Shown here: positions 9,155-17,536 of the stretch, in pieces | Numbering within the stretch: the first letter of the stretch is position 1 | Layout of the letters: each line of letters begins with the position of its first letter | Assembly: GCA_003427395.1 (NCBI GenBank) | Contig: BFEA01000217.1 | Span: 2,143,172-2,170,454 of the forward strand | Source: Chara braunii | Taxonomy: Eukaryota > Streptophyta > Charophyceae > Charales > Characeae | Reading direction: 5' to 3' | DNA length: 27,283 bases | Made by a program: the position numbers and the translations under genes | Notes under the pieces: model-generated | Databases searched by the model: none | What the model was told of the DNA's origin: nothing | Seen by the model: only the letters and a program-made list of their open reading frames with translations

Positions 9155-9731
9155 CCTGAACACGGTCTAACTCCCGCTCAGATTTTGAATAACTTTGCGA
9201 GAGCCTTGCCTGATCCCCTCACGACCGCCTTGTACCCCCGAACAAAAGAGGACGGCACGACGTACAAGAAGTTTAGTCAGATTGCCATAGATCAGGCCGG
9301 CTTCCTTATGGAGGTCAACTATTGTCACTACTGGAAAGACCTGCAAAGAGGGGGGAGATGGAAAAACAGGACCATCGCAGGCAGCATAGAAGGGAGAGAC
9401 AGTCTTCTAATCACATTTGAGGGAGGGGGAGTCGAAGCACTGCCCTACGAAAATATCGTTTATGGACTAAAGGAACCCAACAGCAACCAAGTAGCCCAAG
9501 GAGGGGACTATACGGTCGCCACAGCTCGCGAGGGAGGGTGACAAAGAGGAGGCCGAGGTAGAGCTGGAGGACGAGGACGCGGCACCTAGGGGAGTAGCAG
9601 CGAAGGTGGCTACTACGTAGGAGGTAGGGGTAACGGCAAATCAATGCCTAAAATGTGGTGATCCCAACAACATTGTTTGCTTTTGCCCTAACTACCGCCA
9701 CTCAAAAGGGGGCAGCCAGCAGGAGATGTAG
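9155..9731 (+). pseudogene. E2 gag C-terminal fragment (broken)
   Basis: This is the plus-strand gag tail of an element related to E1. It starts in mid-protein at PEHGLTPAQILNNFARALPD, exactly where the E1 LTR ends, and has no N-terminus. The frame runs to TGA at 9539-9541, at the same codon as the TGA in E1 gag; beyond it the sequence still encodes an RGG-rich stretch (GGRGRAGGRGRG). After a frameshift, the zinc knuckle lies at 9645-9686 as CLKCGDPNNIVCFC, where the metal-binding His is Asn, so it is defective. The gag frame ends at TAG 9729-9731. The following protease is in the -1 frame, as in E1 and E5. Confidence 0.82.
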
Positions 9732-10720
9732 TCGCTCCTACTGGGCCTTCAAACATGGACAGACAGGTAGAAGCGCGTGTTGACCAGGCACCCTCCTGTT
9801 TGAAGGCCCCAATGACAGAGACTGATGTAGACTCTCACCCAGTTAGTTGTCCGGAGACTGCTTGTGCTAGGGTCTCTCCGGGTGGTTCCCTCGCAGGCAT
9901 AGGTGATGAGCTGATCACTCGTCGCCAAGCTTGGGCTGAAATGAAGAAGAAGAGTGAAGGGCAGCTTATATTAACAGATGTAGAAATCAGTAGAGAACGA
10001 GTAGGCGCGTTAGTCGATAGTGGGTCCACGCGCAGTTACATCAGCCGAAGGCGATTGAAGATGTACCTCGGCATGAAGGTTCAGAAGTTGGACGAGCCAG
10101 TAGTGAGTAGGCTCGTAGATAATGGGGAATGAGAGTTGAAGACTACGTCGAAGGGGTTAAGGCATACGTCTTGTTGGAGGGGGAGAATAACGTGCACTCC
10201 CTGACACTCTTAGTGGAGGATAACCTACCCTTTGACCTGATCTTAGGGACGGATTGGGAAGAAGCCGCGCGAACAGATGTGAAGATGGGCGAGCATGAGT
10301 GCTGGCTGCCCAGCCCTTAGGGAGGCAAAAAGAAATTGCGGCTGTTTCATGAGTCTGGTGTAGAGTCAAGTTTGTCCCTTTGCTGTATGAGTGCCCGCCT
10401 TCGCCAACCACATGGTCAAGGCCGATTTGGTCGACCAAGTCTTTGTAGCATACGTTAGACCGGTAAGTGAAGGCAAAAAGGAGGAGATATCAAGGCCACT
10501 AGTAGTTGAGAAACTGTTGGAAGAGTTTGCAGATGTGGGAGAGAGCCCGACGGAAGTAGTCGAAAGAGAGATTAAGCATCGGATAAAGATTGTGCCCGAT
10601 AGCAGGATTCCCAAGGGAGCTATTTACAAAATGTCTCCAAAAGAAACTCAACGAGCTATGCAAGCAGCTTAATGATCTGACGGAAAAGGGGTGGATAAAG
10701 CCCAGCTCCTCACCATACTC
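9732..10720 (+). pseudogene. E2 protease and start of RT (broken)
   Basis: The first part (9755-10132) carries the retropepsin motif ALVDSGSTRSYIS with D-S-G at 10016-10024, intact here. A frameshift near 10130 moves to the second half, which has LPFDLILGTDWEEA (about 10225-10265) and ends at TAG 10318-10320. After another frameshift the linker (10391-10672; AYVRPVSEGKKEE) leads to SRIPKGAIYKMSPKE and GWIKPSSSPYS, the N-terminal edge of RT. Homology stops near 10720, before any palm motif. E1 has the same order, which confirms the continuity of E1 pol across its solo LTR. Confidence 0.82.
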
Positions 10721-11406
10721 TCGTCGTCGAAGACAGTGTGGTCCTGTCGCTTCTGCCTCCACAGGACTCTTTTCCCATTCCAGTACCCACCTGTCTGTCC
10801 ACTCCTCACAGCATTAGCATTGGTTCCCTTAACCTGCACGGTCCTCTGCTCTTGTTGAAGGGCGAGATCCCTGAATTGCCTGTAATTGTACTTACCAGAC
10901 TTAGCCCATGCCACGAGTTGTCCATGTATCGGCTCCGACAATGCGTGTGAGTAGATATAAAGGACCTGGTTATCTTGAAGGTTCAATCTAGGTACCTGCA
11001 GCAAATGATCCACCTCACGGGAAGTGGACCAACGTTTCTGACTTATGGTGGTGAGCTCGTCGAATGTCTTGTCGGTTGTCGTTTTGTCGAGGAATCTCTC
11101 TTTTATCTTTTGGAGAAATTCTCGCTAGGGCATGGTTTTTGCCCAGTTACCAATGTCCTCGAAACCAGGGCATGGTTTTTGCCCAGTCACCAATGTCCTC
11201 GAAATCTGCTGCACCCTTCCGCTGATCTCCATCATTTGAACAGCAGTTTCAGCCCTCGCGAGTTCGTCTTCTGCTACTCGCAGATCGAACTGGCTGCTAT
11301 GCAGTTCAGCATCTGGCCCAGCGTCAAGCATTTCCGTGAGCAGTTGGCGAAGACGGCCCAGCATTCGCTGCCATCTTTCCTCTACTTGGCGACATGTTCG
11401 CATCAT
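10718..11406 (-). pseudogene. E4 gag fragment (broken)
   Basis: A minus-strand Ty3/gypsy-type gag of a family different from E1. From 11406 it has a helical, charged N-terminal region (VEERWQRMLGRLRQLLTEML, about 11385-11320), then WAKTMP, TAG at 11125-11127, and in the same frame REFLQKIKERF. The capsid part follows (about 11050-10830; VLYIYSHALSEPIHGQLVAWA and YNYRQFRDLALQQEQ). A 40-bp tandem duplication (11127-11206) shifts the frame just before the stop. Coding similarity ends near 10720 where E2, on the other strand, begins. The C-terminal gag and all of pol are missing. Confidence 0.7.
11127..11206. repeat. 40-bp tandem duplication in E4 gag
   Basis: Units 11127-11166 and 11167-11206 differ at only two or so bases. 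Forty is not a multiple of three, so the duplication shifts the gag frame. Confidence 0.9.
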
Positions 11407-11952
11407 TACTCCTTGATCGGCAAAGAAGGTAATCGAGATGGGAGAGAAGATGAGAGGGATGAATCTAGACAAGACCAGATGGATGCACGCAAACAGTTCC
11501 AAAGGTAGGCCATATTTCCCAGTGTGTTTGCCGCACAATAAACTCAAAAAGACAATTGCAAATTCCACGGCCACACTACAAAACGAATTTCAATTTCTAC
11601 GGCAAAAAATAAGAAACAAAAATAATTATGGATCAGAATTCTCAACTTTCTTTCCTAAGTCGAATTGTGCTGGTTTCGTTCCGGATGATGATTTTCCTAT
11701 AGTCTGTACAGGTTTCCGTAGCCACGGCCAGTGTGATTAAGACAACAACGCGATGGTGAGTTTGCAGACATCCACAAGTGTGGCATTCTCTGTTCCACAT
11801 GTGCCCTACCAGGTCCGACCAGGTAGGATCAGGGCTGGTTAGGGGGGGGGTTAGGACCAGTTCAGGCCCAGTGTCGTTTCGGCCCGTTTCAAGGCCAGTA
11901 GGTGGGTAGGCCTGGTAGGCCTGGTTAGGAAACAGGCCCAGGCGCACATTTT

Positions 11953-12020
11953 GGCGCCAGGCCCTGTGAGGCAGCGCCGTTCAGTAGGCGCCAGGCCCTG
12001 TGAGGCAGCGCCGTTCAGTA
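11953..12020. repeat. 34-bp tandem duplication, GC-rich
   Basis: Units 11953-11986 and 11987-12020 are identical as read, followed by a diverged partial third unit (GGCGCTGGCCG). Confidence 0.92.
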
Positions 12021-12531
12021 GGCGCTGGCCGTTGAGGCCCGGCCTCAGTTTGGGCGCCAGTTTTAGGCGCCAAGTTCCAATTCGAAGCGGCATCAGAAGC
12101 CGGACCAGTGCTACTTATAGCTGGTACGCCTCAGTAGCTGTAGGCATTCTTCAGGCATTCGGTAGGCATCGGCATAGCAGTAGTCGACGATAGCGGTAAG
12201 GCTTCAGCACTAACGTAGCGCAGCGGTAGGACTTAAGCGCTAAGCATGGCGCAGCTGCAGTACATCGTGGCTGAGGAGAGAGAGAGAGAGAAAGAGGGAC
12301 TGGGCAATGGCGGAGGCCAGGGGACTTACGTGAGGACTTACCTGACGACTTCAACGCCCCAGCTTTGTCCTTCGTGCGTTCGTACCTGCATCAAGGCAAC
12401 ACCTTTCGCAGGTTAGTACCTGGTACCCAGCACAGAGAGAGAGAGAGAGAGAGAGGGATCTTCTTCTTCCTCCTCCAGCCCATCGCTTTTCGTCCTCCCT
12501 TCCAGCGCTCTGGCCCCTCCCCTTTCATCAG

Positions 12532-12533
<2 letters not shown>

Positions 12534-12625
<92 letters not shown>

Positions 12626-12630
12626 NNNNN

Positions 12631-12695
<65 letters not shown>
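12534..12695. repeat. compound TG / GA microsatellite with gap
   Basis: A TG run (12534-12574) passes directly into a GA run (12575-12695), interrupted by five N at 12626-12630. The true length is unknown. A shorter GA run lies at 12435-12455. Confidence 0.95.
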
Positions 12696-12699
<4 letters not shown>

Positions 12700-12897
12700 C
12701 GACATTGAGATTCAGACTTGACATATGAGCAGCGACATTGTGGGGGGACTGTTTTGGGATCGGCATCGACAACACTTTGGGTTGGCGACATCTCCCCTTT
12801 CTTCCCCCCTCTTCGTCTCTCCTCCCTCCTCATCCATGTAAGTTGGTGCCTGCCACTTCGTCTCTGTGTTAGCGCCAGGTCCCCCCTCACACTGTGT

Positions 12898-12919
12898 GAT
12901 GATGATGATGATGATGATG
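12898..12919. repeat. GAT trinucleotide run
   Basis: Seven GAT units. Confidence 0.9.
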
Positions 12920-12940
12920 CTCAGTCTGTGTCACGACATT

Positions 12941-13074
12941 GATTGGGTCTGATTATTGGTATTTTAGTCTTCCGCTGTGCTATCCTTACTCCATGTGTGA
13001 GAAGTCGGATTGGGTCTGATTATTGGTATTTCAGTCTTTCGTTGTGCTATCCTTACTCCATCTGTGAGAGGCCG
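12941..13074. repeat. 67-bp tandem duplication
   Basis: Units 12941-13007 and 13008-13074, about 90% identical by eye; both begin GATTGGGTCTGATTATTGG. Confidence 0.92.
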
Positions 13075-13669
13075 GTTCTTGGTTCTGGTCTGCGCCACCC
13101 TGGCATGCGACAGCCACAACAGGTAAGTCTCATCAATCAATCAGCAACACCATCAATCAACAATGTGTCAGCTGATCTTCCCCTTCGCTGTCTTCCTCAC
13201 ATGCGCCCGTGTGTCCAGGCACAAGTTCTGACTCTTGGCACTACAGCATAGTCTTGTGCTGTACCGCCTGTCAGACCACACAAGTGCAAGTATCTGTTCC
13301 CACCAATCTTCAGCGGATGGCAGCGCACGTCAGCGTGTCACACTCCAATCAAGCCTGTGGCAGATCGTCGGAGGAAATGCCACGTCAGCATCAGTGACGA
13401 GTGAGACCATCAAGGGTGGAGATGTGTAGCATCCACGTGAGCACCGTCTGTCCAATCTGTATGCGATCACTGGATCATCTTCATTCAGCCGCATCAACCT
13501 GATGTGCTGCTGCTGCTTCAGAGGTGCAACGTCAGCAGGTAAGTCACGACACTTCGGTAAGTGCCACATCAGACAATGTAACCCACTGCTTCCTCGTCAG
13601 GTGCTACGTCAGCAACAGCATGCCATGCCACGTCAGCAAGCGCGCATGGATCTCACGAAGTCATGTCAC

Positions 13670-13671
<2 letters not shown>

Positions 13672-13751
<80 letters not shown>

Positions 13752-13753
13752 TN

Positions 13754-13848
<95 letters not shown>
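13672..13848. repeat. CT microsatellite
   Basis: A 177-bp CT run broken only by GCTN around 13750-13753. It is directly followed by TTGCCAG, a good splice acceptor on the plus strand. Confidence 0.95.
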
Positions 13849-13850
<2 letters not shown>

Positions 13851-14048
13851 CCAGTGGCCCAGCACCACACCAGCAAGCACTCGCCAACTGCCATCGAGTC
13901 CACGTCATCGGCGTTGTTATCATGATCATCATCAGATACGTGCGAGTGAGAAAGAGACGTATATATCAAGGTGCGTGGAGCGCGCGGTTGCAATACCGCC
14001 GCGCGGGACCACGCGCACCAGCAGATAGTACCGGATTGGAGGATATCT

Positions 14049-14060
14049 GCTCTGATACCA
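14049..14060 (-). promoter_or_regulatory. E4 primer-binding site (initiator-Met tRNA type)
   Basis: The minus strand reads TGGTATCAGAGC, a perfect match to the common plant initiator-Met primer-binding site, three bases from an LTR end (TTCATTGCA at 14064). It fixes the orientation of E4 as minus. Confidence 0.85.
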
Positions 14061-14600
14061 AATTGCAATGAACCCAATCTGAAAAGAAGCTCGTCAAAGT
14101 CGGAAGACAGAATGTCTCAGCTCAGTTTCAATGTCTCTAAAATCGTACATATAGTCAGGTAGCCCAATATCTGGTCATCAGAGAAGAGGACGGTGGAAGG
14201 GAGATAAGACTAAGAAGGTGGAAGAGAAAGTACCCATCAACATAGCAGATAGATCTCCCTCACAATCCCACTTCCTCTCGGGCGTCTCCCTCTCGCCACA
14301 TCAGCAGACAGTCCCCTCTGACACACTCGGAGAGTGAGTGTATCTCATCATGGCGCTTGTCAGTGCAGACACCTTATGAAGACGGACAGCAGTGCGCAAT
14401 GTCGACCACGAACGCAAACAGGTAAGCTTTCTTCACATTGATCAATCTCACAGCCCTGATCCTTGTCTTCTTAGCCAGTACCCTATCAATGTCATAATCA
14501 GTGTGGCGAGAGCCACGTCAGCATAGTCAAGTATCCAGCTGGAGCCGAAGATACAGAATGGCGCCAGCACACTGCATTAGCAATCCTGTGTCGTCCCATC

Positions 14601-14644
14601 AAGCTAGCGTCCAGCCAGCGTTAAGCCAGCGTCCAGCCAGCGTC
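14601..14644. repeat. 22-bp tandem duplication
   Basis: Units 14601-14622 and 14623-14644 differ at two bases (core GCGTCCAGCCAGCGT). Confidence 0.88.
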
Positions 14645-14686
14645 AAGCAGCATGTGCAAGACTGAATGTCGGTCAGCAGGGGCTGG

Positions 14687-15061
14687 GTCAACTTATAGTG
14701 TTGACTGTGGTTGACCAGCTTTTGGGCCCTCAGATATGATGGCCCAGATTGTCTCGCAGCCAATGGCCTGGATCCCATACAGTTGCAGATTCCTACGACT
14801 GGATTCCTTACAGATACCTGCAAACAGCCAAAGGTGTGTGTCTGATCAGCGGCCTGGACTAGGTCGATGTTGACTTCGACTCGTGGGCCTGAATTTCCGA
14901 GCTGCTGTTGACCTTTGACTTTCCACTGTCAACTGTCGCTCGTTGGGTCTATGAAGGCCAGTTTTAGGCCTTGCTTCGGGTACCCCACAGCAGCAGGCCT
15001 TCGTTCAGGCAGTTTACATGACTTGGGCATGGCCTTTGACCCCTATCTCGGCCCTTTGACC
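14687..15061. promoter_or_regulatory. cluster of W-box cores
   Basis: TTGAC[C/T] occurs at 14701, 14711, 14870, 14908, 14915, 15036 and 15056, and the reverse form GGTCAA at 14687. W-boxes bind plant WRKY factors. The density is well above chance for 375 bp, but binding is only inferred. Confidence 0.3.
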
Positions 15062-15137
15062 AAAATGACGACCCACAGCCCACGACTGATTCTTGATTTG
15101 AGTTAGTTATTGCATTTTATTTTAAAAAATAATAAAG

Positions 15138-15348
15138 GTTTAGGGTTTAGAGCACGCAAGTGGTATTCAGGAGGTCGTGGGTTGCCTCCTGCAGCACACT
15201 TTGGGCTTGCCACCTGAGATAGACGATTCCCCCCCCCCTTGGACTTGGTAGGGGAAAGGTTGGCCGCTTTTCACCCATGCTAGGGGTTAGATTCAACCCT
15301 GAAGGGGTAGGCTCAACCGGGAAGGTTCAACCCTGAGGGGATAGGTAC
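15138..15348 (+). repeat. tRNA-like / SINE-like patch
   Basis: TTTAGAGCACGC (15146-15157) resembles a tRNA A-box region, and GGTCGTGGGTTGCCTCC (15173-15189) resembles a B-box region (usual GGTTCGANTCC) with three or so changes. The spacing suits a tRNA without intron, but no acceptor stem or anticodon arm folds convincingly. It may head a tRNA-derived SINE that ends at the E5 LTR. Confidence 0.35.
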
Positions 15349-16075
15349 TGTTACATACTGATGCCACACGGGTCCCTTTCGGACCCGACCACTAGACCAA
15401 GGGGTACTTAGGCCGGCCCAGCCAAAGGCTGGACCTTTCTCCCGGTAGGCCGCATGAGGCCACTGGATGGTTTTCCTGCAGCAGACCAGGTATAGGCCCA
15501 AACGGCATTACCGTTGGGCCTGGCGGCGCTCTTGAGGCTGCCGCCCACTGGTCTGATCTGAATCGTCAATCTTGACGATTCAGATCACGGCGCGGTGGGG
15601 CAGCATTGAGGCCGACCGGCCGCCGGACGGTACTTAGGCCGATCCAGCGGCCTTTCCAGCAGGTTGGAAGGCAGTACGGCAGGAGGCACCAAGCTGCGCT
15701 ATTCCTGGTTCAGCGCAGCGGTTGGAGCTGCAGCGCTNTCCAGCAGGTTGGAAGGCAGTACGGCAGGAGGCACCAAGCTGCGCTATTCCTGGTTCAGCGC
15801 AGCGGTTGGAGCTGCAGCGCTAAGTTTAGCGCACTGCAGCAAAGGGACGCGAGGAGGGGGACTTACCTAGAGTACCGTGAGCGCCATAGCTCCCAGCGGT
15901 TCAGCCCAGCTCCCGCATCAGCCAAGGCGCCATCTTGCAGACGCAGGTGAGGCCTGAGGCTACTCGCCATCTCCCCTGACTCTCTGCCTCCCCTCTCAGT
16001 CTTCTTCTTCTTCCTCAGACTTCTTCTTCTTCTTCTTCCTCGGACATCTTCTTCTCCTTCCTCTTCAGACTTCAG

Positions 16076-16106
<31 letters not shown>

Positions 16107-16596
16107 CTTCTTCTTCAGACTGGAGACGATTGATACGAGTTGGACAGGGATCAGTGGTTGGACTTCGGTGGTAGGAGGCTGCGATACTTACCGGATTCGA
16201 GACATTGGAGATAGTTGGGAGTGATACCTGGNGGCATCACAGATCGGGCATCGGTTACATTAGGATTCTGTACCTCCGACATTGGTGACTTATGTCTACG
16301 ACATTCTGATTTTGTTCGGTGACATTTTGGGCTACCATATCGGTGACTTTCTGGATTCTATCNCNGTGACATCTGGCGCTGCCCATATCTCCCACCTCCA
16401 TNGTCTCTCCTCCCACCATTCATCTGTGTATGGTTGTACGGGGCCTGAAGCATCGTCTATGTATGGCTTCAGACCCCACCATCTCACGATTGCTTGTGTT
16501 GAGTGATGTTCGGGTAAGTCCAGTCAATGTGAGTCAGTCCATTTCTCAGACTTCCGCTGTATACATGCTCATCCTAGTATTCACTAGTATGCAACA
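15349..16596 (+). repeat. E5 5' LTR
   Basis: It begins TGTTACATACTG and ends TATGCAACA, with perfect TGTT/AACA ends. It is repeated at 22290 (about 96% identical by eye in the first 340 bp) and at 3354-4455. It holds a 34-bp palindrome (15554-15587), a CGGGTCC/GGACCCG hairpin (15369-15387), the GCGCTAAGTTTAGCGC palindrome (15817-15832) and a CTT microsatellite (about 16076-16116). An N at 15738 separates an exact 83-bp duplicate (15655-15737 and 15739-15821), which looks like an unmerged assembly overlap. More N at 16232, 16363, 16365 and 16402. Confidence 0.93.
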
Positions 16597-16599
16597 GTT

Positions 16600-16611
16600 T
16601 GGTATTGGAGC
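16600..16611 (+). promoter_or_regulatory. E5 primer-binding site
   Basis: TGGTATTGGAGC, two mismatches from the initiator-Met type TGGTATCAGAGC, three bases after the LTR end at 16596. Confidence 0.82.
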
Positions 16612-17536
16612 AGACCAATTAAGTGGATCTGCTCACAAGGTAATTCTGATTAGGGAATCGATTGCTCAATTAGCAGTGCCTTTTTCCGAATTAGTTCTGC
16701 ATTACTATCGAAATTCAAGTTGTAAAATTCTAATTTTTTTTTAATTCGGTATTCTGTTTTAATTCGGTATAGAATTAGGGTTGCGATAAAAGTTTTCGGT
16801 TTTCCGCATTGTGGGAAGATTCGCATTTCTGGAACCGTAAACCGGAAATTCCGCGAAATCGCGGAAAATTAGGGTTGAGGTCCGAAATTTTCGCAATTTT
16901 TTTTCCTTTTCCCTAATTGTTGAATTTCCAAATGCGGACATCGGCCTTCTGAAAATCGGACTCTGTTAGGTTGAAATTCCCGAAATTTCACGTTTTTTCA
17001 AAAATTCGAGTGTTTTTCGTTTTCCTAGTTGTCCAAAATTATTTTTTTCGTTTGGCAGACTGTTTGGAATCGTTTACCTCAGAACTGCGACTTCCGGGAA
17101 CTTCACTAACAACGGTGAATTCCCGGGCCATAGGTGATCCCAACGGACACCTAATCTACCGACAATTAAAATTCGTTATTAATAATTATTAACTTTTATT
17201 GATTGATGATTAATTATTATTCATTATTCTTTATTAATTATTTATTATCTTCGAAATTAAATTGTTCGGGGGGGGGAAAGATCATCTTTTTCCTCTTTGA
17301 TTAGGAGTCCAGTCCACATTGGGACAGGGGACTGTATGTGGATTGTTTGTTCTGTTCTACCCCTGTTCCCACCCTCCCTGCCCTTCCCGTGCCTGTGAAC
17401 ACCGAGAGTTCTAAGTACCACATCAGCCCACGCTGATGTAGACGGAACAGGACACCGGGGCACTGCCACGACGTAGTGCCAGGCTCGCAGTTCGTAGCCA
17501 CACTGTGATACCTCCACGGCCTAAATATCAGCAACA
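16612..17536 (+). other. E5 leader, AT-rich
   Basis: No gene is seen. The stretch 16730-17265 is much more AT-rich than its surroundings, most strongly at 17160-17265, and ends in a G run (17269-17276). It contains the palindrome TTCCGCGA-AA-TCGCGGAA (16849-16866), which resembles two opposed E2F sites. It could be the element's own leader or a separate AT-rich insertion. Confidence 0.5.

Larger units (their letters stand above)
9155..10720 (+). mobile_element. E2: truncated Ty3/gypsy fragment
   Basis: Gag tail, protease and the first 40 or so residues of RT, in plus orientation, facing away from E1. It is cut abruptly on both sides: at 9155 by the E1 5' LTR and near 10720 by the E4 gag fragment of opposite strand. 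No LTR of its own is present. Protein similarity to E1 is high through gag, protease and the RT linker, so both belong to one family or close relatives. Confidence 0.85.
11407..14048 (-). other. long E4 leader, no gene recognised
   Basis: These 2.6 kb lie between the E4 gag fragment and the primer-binding site at 14049. Open frames here are products of microsatellites or short chance frames. It contains a GC-rich part (11740-12430) with a 34-bp tandem duplication, TG/GA and CT microsatellites, a 67-bp tandem duplication, and plus-strand splice-like signals. Nothing shows that all of it belongs to one element; parts may be fragments of unrelated DNA. Confidence 0.45.
13123..14474 (+). other. 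chain of intron-like segments, plus strand
   Basis: Three consecutive donor-acceptor pairs have near-consensus ends: 13123-13218 (CAG/GTAAGT, then GTGTCCAG), 13539-13854 (CAG/GTAAGT, then a 177-bp CT tract and TTGCCAG), and 14422-14474 (CAG/GTAAGC, then CTTCTTAG; an alternative acceptor ends at 14478). The exon-like parts between them (13219-13538, 13855-14421) have no long open frame. This could be a spliced noncoding transcript, the remains of a host gene, or chance. The strand is antisense to E4. Confidence 0.35.
14064..15137 (-). repeat. putative E4 5' LTR (outer end not found)
   Basis: The inner end is set by the primer-binding site: on the minus strand the LTR ends TTCATTGCA. No second copy exists in the window, so the outer end is unknown; it must lie before the E5 LTR at 15349. 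Within it are a 22-bp tandem duplication (14601-14644), a plus-strand intron-like segment (14422-14474) and a cluster of TTGAC W-box cores (14687-15061). Open frames here are short and not convincing. Confidence 0.45.

Noticed and set aside
12365-12890. open frames of Arg-Glu or Leu-Ser repeats
   Set aside because: They are translations of GA and TG microsatellites across an N gap, with no other coding signal.
14049-14063. tRNA gene at the GCTCTGATACCA sequence
   Set aside because: Only the 3' end of an initiator-Met tRNA is matched and no cloverleaf is present; it is a primer-binding site.
13502-14077. open frames across the CT run
   Set aside because: Products of the dinucleotide repeat in all frames; not genes.
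15139-15152. telomere-type TTTAGGG repeat
   Set aside because: Under two units only; not a telomeric array.
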